NCBI GenBank assembly: GCA_029554345.1
Contig: JAKPJF010000207.1
Span: 1-64,000, forward strand
Length of the DNA stretch: 64,000 nucleotides
Origin: Spirochaetota bacterium
GTDB taxonomy: Bacteria > Spirochaetota > UBA4802 > JAFGJZ01
Direction: 5' to 3'
How positions within the stretch are numbered: the first letter of the stretch is position 1; every line of letters begins with the position of its first letter. A model generated the notes under the pieces. That model was not told the DNA's origin and ran no database searches. It was given only the letters and a program-made list of their open reading frames with translations. A program made the translations under genes and the position numbers. This document shows positions 52,939-59,736 of this stretch, in pieces.

Positions 52939-53802
52939 TTAATCTTCTTCTTTTTCTTCATCTGTGTGATTCATCAACCGTTCAATTACCGGCATTGAAA
53001 CCGAGAAATTGATACCGTCTGAAGTGATGTCATTTTTCTGAATATGAAGATATGCATCCATGTATTTTAGTCTGATAGTCTGTTTGAGAGTATCAACTGA
53101 ATCTACATAGCATTTATTATCGCCGATGCGTATTTCGGTTCCCTGCTGCGGCAGACCCATATTCAGATCGCAGTATACTTCATATTCATAATCAAGACAG
53201 CAGAGCAGTCTTCCGCAGCATCCTGATATTTTCTGACTGTTGAGATTCAGATTCTGCTCTTTTGCCATTTTAATTGATACAGGGGAAAATACTCCGCGCA
53301 TTTTTGTACAGCAGAGCGACTGACCGCAGGTTCCGTGACCGCCTATAATACGTGACTTGTCGCGTACGCCTATCTGACGCATTTCGATACGTGTTTTGAA
53401 AATTCCGGCAAGGTCGCGGACAAGTTCGCGGAAATCGACTCTGTTCTCTGCAACGAAATAAAATATAATTTTCGATTTGTCGAAAATTGCCTTAACGTTG
53501 ACGAGCGTCATATCGAGATTCTTTTCTTTTGCTTTCAGTTTGCACTCTTCAAAAGATCTTTTTTCGAGATCAAGAAGAGAATTGGCCTGAGCAATATCCT
53601 CATCAGAAGCCAGCCTTAGAATTTTTCCGCGGGCCTCGCATTCCTGGCTTTTACATGCAGGAATACCCGACAAGACGTAACCTATGTCGACACCGTGTTC
53701 GGTTTCTGCAATGCATGCCGAACCCGGATTGATAAAGATATTATTCGAGTCAAGATTGTATATGGCACAGTTGTTGCGCATTTTTACGCTGGTAAATTCC
53801 AT
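52939..53802 (-). CDS. ricT: PSP1-domain protein RicT/YaaT-like
   Basis: The protein has 287 residues. The PSP1 C-terminal signature is strong: VDFRELVRDLAGIFKTRIEMRQIGVRDKSRIIGG, then GTCGQSLCCTK and SGCCGRLLCCLDYE. In B. subtilis, YaaT (RicT) with RicA and RicF binds 4Fe-4S clusters through such Cys and modulates RNase Y and phosphorelay outputs. Neither ricA nor ricF is in view. It lies between holB and metG, the same neighbours as in Firmicutes. Confidence 0.93.
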   Translation of the reverse strand: MEFTSVKMRNNCAIYNLDSNNIFINPGSACIAETEHGVDIGYVLSGIPACKSQECEARGKILRLASDEDIAQANSLLDLEKRSFEECKLKAKEKNLDMTLVNVKAIFDKSKIIFYFVAENRVDFRELVRDLAGIFKTRIEMRQIGVRDKSRIIGGHGTCGQSLCCTKMRGVFSPVSIKMAKEQNLNLNSQKISGCCGRLLCCLDYEYEVYCDLNMGLPQQGTEIRIGDNKCYVDSVDTLKQTIRLKYMDAYLHIQKNDITSDGINFSVSMPVIERLMNHTDEEKEED

Positions 53803-53809
53803 TTAAACC

Positions 53810-54784
53810 TCATATTAGTTTCTCCGCGAGTAAGTTATAAGAAAGAGCTTTTACCGAAAAAGCCGGATTCAGGTTCCGTGCAGAGCCTTTTTTCGCGGAG
53901 AGAAGCATTTTGATAATGTTGTGAAGCGTTTTATCCGCGTCAATATATAAATCGTTCAAAAAAGAGCTGAAGGTCACTTTTCCTGTAAGTTTGTTTTTCA
54001 GAAGAAATGAATAAATATTTACGGCTCCGTCAATCAAACCGTAGCCGTCTTTTCCCGACATTGCGGAAAGAGAGGACGGTTCTATGAAAGAATTTGAAAG
54101 ATATGCTTTTCGTATTCCAGCTGCGAAATTCTTAAGTTCTTCTCTTGTTTTTTCTGATGAAAACCTGATTGCATTTTCCATTGATCCGCCCGAAGCCGCG
54201 GCAATAAAATCTTTTTCTGCTTCCGGCATATCTCCAAGCAGTTTCTTAATTGAATCAAAGGGAAGGGGAGAGAACCTGATTACTGATGAACGTGAAAGTA
54301 TTGTTCTTAGAATTCTTGATTCGGAAGAAGTCGTCATAATTATCAGAGTATTTTCAGAGGGTTCTTCAATTGTTTTTAAGAGAGCATTCATTCCGGCTGT
54401 TTTCGCACAGTCGATTTCTTTTATTAAAACGGCGCGTTTTCCTCCGAAAGGTTTTTCGCTTAATGAACTTAGAAGCGCTCTAACGCTTCCTTCTTCTTTT
54501 TTATCTTTGTCGCCGATAGGTATCGAGCCTTTTTCATCGGGTTCGAGAATCAGAAAATCAGGGTGCGAAAAAGAAAATACCTGACGGCACGAACGGCATT
54601 TTCCGCATGGAGAGTTTGCATCGGCGCATAAAAACGCTGCAATAGATTCAACTGCGACTGCGCTTTTTCCTATTCCGTTGACACCCGTGAAAAGCAGAGC
54701 ATGCGGCCGTGACGGTGACGCTATTATTTTTTTGATATAATTCTTCTGCTTTTGGTGGCCTTCTATTTGGGGTATCATAATCAC
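53810..54784 (-). CDS. holB: DNA polymerase III delta' subunit
   Basis: The protein has 324 residues. AAA+ clamp-loader features are GVNGIGKSAVAVESIAA (Walker A-like), a four-Cys zinc module (CGKCRSCRQVFSFSHPDF), IKEIDCAKTAGMNALLKTIEEPSENTLIIM (DEAD-like and sensor regions), and RSSVIRFSPLP. The start may be the first or the third codon (MIMIPQIEGHQKQ). It overlaps the yaaR gene by four bases. Confidence 0.9.
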   Translation of the reverse strand: MIMIPQIEGHQKQKNYIKKIIASPSRPHALLFTGVNGIGKSAVAVESIAAFLCADANSPCGKCRSCRQVFSFSHPDFLILEPDEKGSIPIGDKDKKEEGSVRALLSSLSEKPFGGKRAVLIKEIDCAKTAGMNALLKTIEEPSENTLIIMTTSSESRILRTILSRSSVIRFSPLPFDSIKKLLGDMPEAEKDFIAAASGGSMENAIRFSSEKTREELKNFAAGIRKAYLSNSFIEPSSLSAMSGKDGYGLIDGAVNIYSFLLKNKLTGKVTFSSFLNDLYIDADKTLHNIIKMLLSAKKGSARNLNPAFSVKALSYNLLAEKLI

Positions 54785-55221
54785 TTTGTATAATCGAGAA
54801 TAAGACCGCGGATTTCATCAAGCTCTTTGAGGAGATTGAAAGCCTTGTTGCCGCGTGAAATCTGCTGTGAGATTTCGAGAAGTTTTTCATTGATTTTTTT
54901 TGTAATAAGAAAGGGAGCCTTGGTTGACTTAAGTCTTGAAAGCTCCTTCGATTCAAAAGAGCTGTCGCTTATGAACGTAAGAAGTTTCTGAACAAGAGCC
55001 TTGTAGTTTGCCAGCTCTTCAAGATCGCGTTTTTCGAGAAAGCGTTTTTCCTGATCATGAAGATCGTCCATCATATCCTGAAAATCGCGCATGTTTTTTT
55101 CACTGACGGCGTTTGAAAGCTCTGCTGAGAAAGATGCATCGGTTTTTTTTGCCGATGAAGCGCCTGAACCGCTTTTGATTCTCGCCGAGTCAGCCGATTT
55201 GAATTGATTTACTCTCAGCAT
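54781..55221 (-). CDS. yaaR: YaaR-family protein (DUF327)
   Basis: The protein has 146 residues. It is helical, starting with LRVNQFKSADSARIKSG and containing LHDQEKRFLEKRDLEELANYKALVQKLLTFI, the DUF327 core. The function of YaaR is unknown. Its place directly before holB and ricT matches the B. subtilis yaaQ-yaaR-holB-yaaT order. One base separates it from the bactofilin gene. Confidence 0.88.
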   Translation of the reverse strand: MLRVNQFKSADSARIKSGSGASSAKKTDASFSAELSNAVSEKNMRDFQDMMDDLHDQEKRFLEKRDLEELANYKALVQKLLTFISDSSFESKELSRLKSTKAPFLITKKINEKLLEISQQISRGNKAFNLLKELDEIRGLILDYTK

Positions 55222-55222
55222 A

Positions 55223-55582
55223 TTATACCGGATGTTCTTTGTTGATTACACAGCTTCCGTCGAATTTGACTCCGTCTTCCATTATGATTGAAGGAGTGAT
55301 GATATTTCCCTTAACATCACCGGATGCCAGAAGTACGACTCTTTCGCTTGCGAGAATGTTTCCCTTGACGGTTCCGCCCACTATGACAACTCGAGCCTGA
55401 ATGTCGGTAAGCGCTTCGCCGTACTGACCGATCAGAACCTTTCCTTCAGTCTGAATAGTTCCCGTAAATTTGCCGTCAATTCGCAAAAGCCCGTTTATCT
55501 TGAATTCGCCTTTGAATTCACTGCCTTCACCGATGATGCTGTTTACTATATGATCTTCATTAAGCCTGTTCTGTCGTGTCAT
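55223..55582 (-). CDS. Bactofilin
   Basis: The protein has 119 residues. The DUF583 beta-helix is clear: IGEGSEFKGEFKINGLLRIDGKFTGTIQTEGKVLIGQYG, VRGNI-type repeats (VKGNILASERVVLLASGDVKGNI), and DGVKFDGSCV. Bactofilins polymerise without nucleotide into membrane-associated filaments that affect cell shape and wall synthesis; in Leptospira a bactofilin affects helical shape. It is the first gene of the eight-gene minus-strand operon. A CAGGAAAC ribosome site precedes the ATG. Confidence 0.95.
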   Translation of the reverse strand: MTRQNRLNEDHIVNSIIGEGSEFKGEFKINGLLRIDGKFTGTIQTEGKVLIGQYGEALTDIQARVVIVGGTVKGNILASERVVLLASGDVKGNIITPSIIMEDGVKFDGSCVINKEHPV

Positions 55583-55666
55583 GTTTCCTGCCGGTGTCAG
55601 TTTCTAAACAAGTTTATTATTTGACGATTATTATTGTAAAGGATTTTTCTTGTCCGATAATATAAC

Positions 55667-56494
55667 ATGAAAACATTTAGATTATTAACAGCACTGCTTT
55701 TTGTTATTTTTTCGGGTTTGGCGGTATTTTGGATATATTCATCCGGAAAACCGGGCGGTGAATACTCGGAATCGTACAAAGAGCGTGAAAAAGAGAAAAT
55801 TGACCGGTTATTTGCGGTTCCCATTCTTCTATATCATAATATTGACGGAAAGGGGCCGTTTTCAGTTACTTCGGAACAACTGAGAGAGCATTTCCGTCTT
55901 ATAAGGGAGAGCGGGGTTGATGTAGTTTCCCTTCGTGATCTTGTAAGCCGGATAGAAAGCCGGACTCCGTACCAGCGAAAATCCGCCGTAATAACGTTTG
56001 ATGATGGATACAAGTCGATGTATGAAAAACTTATTCCGATTGCAAAAGAATTCGGTTATCCTATAACGCTTTTTATCTATATCGATTTTGTTCATCCTTC
56101 TTCAAAAAACCTTATCAACTGGGAAGAAATCCGCGAACTCGAAAGATCCGGAATCGATGTCGAATCACACACTTATTCGCATGCCGATCTTGTTAAGATA
56201 TTGTCTTCCGATAATCCTGATTCGTTTCATAAATTATTTAAGGAAATGTATCTTTCAAGAAGAATCATTTCTCTTGAAACGGGAGATAAATGCGAGTTTA
56301 TTGCTTTTCCATACGGGAACTATAATTCTTATCTGGTTAATATGGCGCGTCTTGCCGGATATAAGAGAGCGTTTACCACTGAATACGGAATGAATCCCGT
56401 AACAAGGGATAATTTCTGTTTAAGGAGACATCATGTGAAAAGCAGTTATTCGGCCAAACAGATTCTTTCGATTCTAAATCAAAGTGTTCCGTGA
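55667..56494 (+). CDS. Membrane-anchored polysaccharide deacetylase
   Basis: The protein has 275 residues. An N-terminal membrane anchor or signal (LLTALLFVIFSGLAVFWIY) precedes a NodB/PgaB-like domain: VPILLYHNI, VITFDDGYKSMYEKLIPIAKEFGYPITLFI, DVESHTYSHADL (metal His residues) and FIAFPYGNYN. It probably deacetylates an exopolysaccharide or peptidoglycan at the outer face of the inner membrane. It is divergent from bactofilin, and both bear on the envelope. Confidence 0.92.
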   Translation: MKTFRLLTALLFVIFSGLAVFWIYSSGKPGGEYSESYKEREKEKIDRLFAVPILLYHNIDGKGPFSVTSEQLREHFRLIRESGVDVVSLRDLVSRIESRTPYQRKSAVITFDDGYKSMYEKLIPIAKEFGYPITLFIYIDFVHPSSKNLINWEEIRELERSGIDVESHTYSHADLVKILSSDNPDSFHKLFKEMYLSRRIISLETGDKCEFIAFPYGNYNSYLVNMARLAGYKRAFTTEYGMNPVTRDNFCLRRHHVKSSYSAKQILSILNQSVP

Positions 56495-56538
56495 GAATTT
56501 ATAAGTTGATTTCTTTGAGATGTAAGGCAATAAAATGC

Positions 56539-56568
56539 TTTACAATAATATAAAGGGATTATTACTAT
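56539..56568 (+). promoter_or_regulatory. Candidate promoter of the small lipoprotein gene
   Basis: TTTACA (56539-56544) and TACTAT (56563-56568) are 18 bases apart. They give a leader of about 45 bases ending in a strong AAGGAG ribosome site. Confidence 0.45.
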
Positions 56569-56620
56569 AGTTTATTCGGTTTTCGAACCAATTTTAAATG
56601 ACAAAATTAAGGAGACTAAA

Positions 56621-57010
56621 ATGAAAAAAGCATTAGTATGCTTGGTTCTATTGACAGTTGTTGCTGTTGCCGCTGCTTGTGAAACTGCACAGCCTAAGAC
56701 TGCTCTAGGAGTTCTTTCTACAATCGTTGTAGATCCTTCATCTGCACAGATTGAAAAAGGAAATGTTTTCTCTTTTACAGCTAAAGGTCTTGATTCTGCA
56801 GGTAATCCTGTTGTTATCAATCCTACATGGTCTGTTGACAAAAAATTCGCAGGTATCATAACTCTTGTTAATCCAGTAGGTCCTAAAGCTGCTGTTAGAG
56901 CTAAAGCTGAAGGTGCTGCTGAGCTTGTTGTTTCTCAGGGAGACATCAAAACTGTAGTTAATATCGACGTTGCAGGTCCGGACAAGTTTACTTCAAGAAC
57001 TTCTAAGTAA
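56621..57010 (+). CDS. Small abundant-looking lipoprotein with Ig-like domain
   Basis: The protein has 129 residues. The signal has a lipobox (TVVAVAAAC, Cys 20). The mature part is a bacterial Ig-like (Big_2-type) domain: IVVDPSSAQIEKGNVFSFTAKGLDSAGNPV, WSVD, and a final VVNIDVAGP. Codon choice is strongly biased to GCT, GTT, GGT and AAA, as in flaB, and the gene has its own promoter and a following hairpin. It is therefore likely an abundant envelope lipoprotein. Function is unknown. Confidence 0.82.
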   Translation: MKKALVCLVLLTVVAVAAACETAQPKTALGVLSTIVVDPSSAQIEKGNVFSFTAKGLDSAGNPVVINPTWSVDKKFAGIITLVNPVGPKAAVRAKAEGAAELVVSQGDIKTVVNIDVAGPDKFTSRTSK

Positions 57011-57023
57011 TCAACGATAATCC

Positions 57024-57046
57024 CGGGGAGCTCTTGCAGCTCCCCG
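57024..57046 (+). terminator. Hairpin after the lipoprotein gene
   Basis: CGGGGAGCT-cttgc-AGCTCCCCG is a perfect 9-bp stem with only a weak T-rich tail. It probably ends or trims the lipoprotein transcript before the glycosidase gene. Confidence 0.65.
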
Positions 57047-57070
57047 AATTCCATTTCTAAAGATCTTTAA

Positions 57071-58048
57071 ATGAAAAAATTATTATTATGTGCTGTTACA
57101 GGCTTCTTCTGCCTGGCGTTTTCTTACGTCCGTGCGGATATTGAAGCAGAAGCCGCGTCTCCTGTATTTTTTACGGAAATATGGGGATATCTGATGAGCG
57201 GTGAAGAAAAATATTTTACTAAAAATTCTCCGGTTACGGATATTGGATATTTTTCCGCAAAGGTTTCTTTGGACGGGAGTCTTCGTGGCGTTCCTGATGT
57301 CGGAGCGATAAGTCATTTCGGCAGAAGAGTTCATCTTGTTATAGCCGAAACTTCGGATTATTCGCTGACCCACTTTGTTCTGCGTCCGGATCTTCCCTTC
57401 AGAGCCGAACTTTTAGAAAGCATTGCCGTCAAGTCGAAGCCGTTTGCGGGGGTTCAGATTGATTTTGAGGCTGTGCGTCCGGCAGACAGGGATAATTTCA
57501 TTTCTTTTCTTTATGAGCTGAAGGCTAAAATTAAAGATAAGACTTTGAGTGTTGCTCTTCCTGCGAGAAGAAAAAAAGTGGATGATGCATATGATTATGA
57601 AAAAATATCGAAATCAGTAGACCGCATCATTATTATGGCTTATGACGAGCACTGGAGCACGAGTAAACCCGGACCTGTTGCATCAAACGCATGGTGCCGG
57701 GAAGTATCGTCTTATGCCGCGAAACATATACCTCGAGAAAAGCTCGTAATGGGAATTCCGTTCTACGGAAGGGCGTGGATTGATAAGAATCCGGCTAAGG
57801 CTTACATCAACCGCGGAGTTGCAAATCTCATAAAGTTGAAAAATCTTTCAATAAGCAGGACTGAAGACGGAATTCCGAATGTCAGGTATACCGAAACTGT
57901 TGAGGTGTCGCTTTATTATGATGACGAGGAATCACTTCGGAAAAAATTCGGCATATATAAAAATGCGGGGGCCGCGAAGATTGCTTTCTGGCGCATAGGT
58001 CAGGAGAATCCGGAAATCTGGCAAAAAATTTCTTCAGAAGAAAAATAA
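57071..58048 (+). CDS. Family 18 glycoside hydrolase-like secreted protein
   Basis: The protein has 325 residues with a signal peptide (LLLCAVTGFFCLAFSYVRA). The GH18 catalytic strand is seen as FAGVQIDFEAV, where the family has DGxDxDxE; the final Glu is kept. AYDEHWSTSKPGPVA and MGIPFYGRAW are also GH18 marks. It resembles the YaaH/YvbX branch, which acts on peptidoglycan or cortex glycans, so it may remodel the wall. The first Asp of the motif is replaced (V-Q), so activity should be checked. Confidence 0.88.
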   Translation: MKKLLLCAVTGFFCLAFSYVRADIEAEAASPVFFTEIWGYLMSGEEKYFTKNSPVTDIGYFSAKVSLDGSLRGVPDVGAISHFGRRVHLVIAETSDYSLTHFVLRPDLPFRAELLESIAVKSKPFAGVQIDFEAVRPADRDNFISFLYELKAKIKDKTLSVALPARRKKVDDAYDYEKISKSVDRIIIMAYDEHWSTSKPGPVASNAWCREVSSYAAKHIPREKLVMGIPFYGRAWIDKNPAKAYINRGVANLIKLKNLSISRTEDGIPNVRYTETVEVSLYYDDEESLRKKFGIYKNAGAAKIAFWRIGQENPEIWQKISSEEK

Positions 58049-58137
58049 TTTAATCCGACGGTTGACGTTTCTGCAGTCAATTGTATATTAATTGCAGAAG
58101 CGCACTGCGAGGTTTAAATGTCAGTATCCCCTGCTTC

Positions 58138-58203
58138 AGTGCGGAAGAGACACGGCATAGATGCCTAACGTACCTTGAGTACTTATTTCAGTCCTTCCGC
58201 ACT
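58138..58203. ncRNA. Candidate structured RNA (three-way junction) between GH18 and MFS genes
   Basis: A 10-bp outer stem, AGTGCGGAAG / CTTCCGCACT, closes a junction with two inner hairpins: GGCAT-ag-ATGCC (58154-58165) and GTAC-cttga-GTAC (58170-58182). Upstream, CGCACTG (about 58101) could pair alternatively with CAGTGCG of the outer stem, and CAATTgtatattAATTG forms another hairpin. I recognise no known RNA family. The MFS gene seems to have its own promoter downstream, so this may be an independent small RNA or a 3' element. Confidence 0.45.
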
Positions 58204-58228
58204 CTTCAAATGAAAACCATATTGTTTC

Positions 58229-58276
58229 TTGACAAAAGTATATGCGGTTCATAATTGCACGCGGCGGTGCAATTAT
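58229..58276 (+). promoter_or_regulatory. MFS promoter with palindrome over the -10 and start codon
   Basis: TTGACA (58229-58234) and CATAAT (58250-58255) are 15 bases apart. A perfect 10-bp inverted repeat, ATAATTGCAC-gcggcg-GTGCAATTAT (58251-58276), spans the -10 box and the ATG. It may be an operator or an mRNA hairpin hiding the start. Confidence 0.55.
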
Positions 58277-59438
58277 GAAGAAAAATTTTGCCGAGTATTC
58301 GGCCTTTTTTATATTTAAGGCGGTTGTGTTTCCGCTTTCATGGTTTATTCCTCTATTTCTTGAGCAGAAAGGTATTACCGGAATCTATACGGGGATATTG
58401 ATGGCGGAGGTTCCGCTTGTAAGCTTTCTTCTTGCTTTTCCTTCAGGTATAATTAATGACAGGGTAGAATCAAGAAAACTCATTCTATTTGCGTTTCTTC
58501 TTCTGTCGGGTTTTGCCGCGGCGCTCAGTTTCGGCTCAAGCTTTGCGGTGCTTATTCCCGTATTCGCGCTTTTCGCTTGCGGAAAAAGTCTATTTCAGTC
58601 AAGCTTCGATTCACTTTTCATAAAGCGTCTTCTCGGTGAACATTCTGAAAAGCATCTTGTAAAATATTTGTTTGTGACTGCAGCGGCCGGATTTATCGGA
58701 TTGGCCTCGGTTTTTCTTTTTCAGATTATTTACGGCGAAAATTCCAATTTTAAGCTGATGACGATTGCAGCATGCGTGATTTTCGCAGTTTCATCTTTGA
58801 TAGCGTTCAAGCTTAAAAAAACACATACGGCAAAAGTTCCTCTGCGCGAATACGGAAAGACGAAAACAGGCAAGGGTATAATTGTTTTCTGTATAATTCT
58901 ATTTCTCTTTTCATCGCACTGGGGAGCCGAAGAAACATGCTACGCGTTGTTTCTTAAGCATTATTTACACGCCGGAATGGTGGATACAACAGTATACATG
59001 ATGTGCGAGTTTTTAGCGTTTCCGGCAGCTGCATTTTTCTTTGCCGGAATAATAGAGAAGGGCAAGATGTCGCTTCTGACATTATTTATGATCGGCGTAT
59101 TTTTTTCAGGATTAACGATGATACTGAAAGTAAATCCGAACTATTATTTTTCATTAGCGATGAGAATGATTCACGGCGCGAGCGACGGAATGGTTTTGCT
59201 TGTAACACTTCACGGACTCGGTTCGCTTTTTGATAAGAAGAAGCTCGGCGGAAACATGGGGATATGGGGAATATCGCAAGTCGCTGGAAGCCTCTTCGGA
59301 ATGATGATATATCCGAAAATAGGTCATTCACTCGGATATCAGTATTCGTTTATCATAAGCGGAATATCATTAATCATTACCGCGATGCTGATTTTACTTT
59401 CCGCATGGATGCGGAAAGATAGCCCGCGAGGTGGTTGA
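58275..59438 (+). CDS. Major facilitator superfamily transporter
   Basis: The protein has 387 residues and about 12 membrane helices. The loop 2-3 motif is seen as FPSGIINDRVESRKLIL (family GxxxDRxGRR), and a mid-protein basic loop (KLKKTHTAKVPLREYGKTKTGKG) divides the halves. The substrate is unknown. The ATG at 58275 is chosen because of the promoter position; 58242 would lie before transcription starts. The last 14 codons and the stop fall inside the hairpin mosaic, so the C-terminus AWMRKDSPRGG is repeat-derived. Confidence 0.85.
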   Translation: MKKNFAEYSAFFIFKAVVFPLSWFIPLFLEQKGITGIYTGILMAEVPLVSFLLAFPSGIINDRVESRKLILFAFLLLSGFAAALSFGSSFAVLIPVFALFACGKSLFQSSFDSLFIKRLLGEHSEKHLVKYLFVTAAAGFIGLASVFLFQIIYGENSNFKLMTIAACVIFAVSSLIAFKLKKTHTAKVPLREYGKTKTGKGIIVFCIILFLFSSHWGAEETCYALFLKHYLHAGMVDTTVYMMCEFLAFPAAAFFFAGIIEKGKMSLLTLFMIGVFFSGLTMILKVNPNYYFSLAMRMIHGASDGMVLLVTLHGLGSLFDKKKLGGNMGIWGISQVAGSLFGMMIYPKIGHSLGYQYSFIISGISLIITAMLILLSAWMRKDSPRGG

Positions 59439-59660
59439 AGACCACAGCGGGAAAACGCAAGCATTACCTTGGAGTTTGAGGTGTTAAGTTAATTTCAAGT
59501 TATAATCGAAGCGAATAGGATGTTCGCTGAGAAAAACTTATAACGTAATGATTCCAAAAATAAATCCGCATGGAAGCCGCTCCTGTCGAGACGCTTTTAA
59601 ACCGGCTTCCTGCCGGATTTGTAGCGTCTCGGTTGTCGGGATCGTTCCGACTGCCTGCGA
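59397..59660. repeat. Second locus of the nested hairpin mosaic
   Basis: Modules recur in the order seen at 2758-2890. A is CTTTCCGCAT-gg-ATGCGGAAAG (59397-59418). B is CCCGC-gagg-TGGT-tgaag-ACCA-ca-GCGGG. C is AACGC-aa-GCATT. D is the spacer with TTTGAGGTGTTAA. E is AGCGAA..TTCGCT. G is CGAGACGCT...AGCGTCTCG (59587-59631), enclosing CCGGC-ttcct-GCCGG and followed by GTCGG-gatcgtt-CCGAC. Stem bases differ from the 2758 copy but pairing is kept. The gap 59439-59736 holds no gene. Confidence 0.8.
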
Positions 59661-59736
59661 GTTTAGCGTACTCTATAAGACTTCGCCTTGTAGCACCTTC
59701 CAGTGATTGCATAACACCATGCAATCACTGATCCCA

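Noticed and set aside
58060-58210. 6S RNA, SRP RNA or a known riboswitch
   Set aside because: The conserved loops of SRP RNA and the riboswitches I know are absent, and a 6S-type central bubble does not fit the strong local junction.
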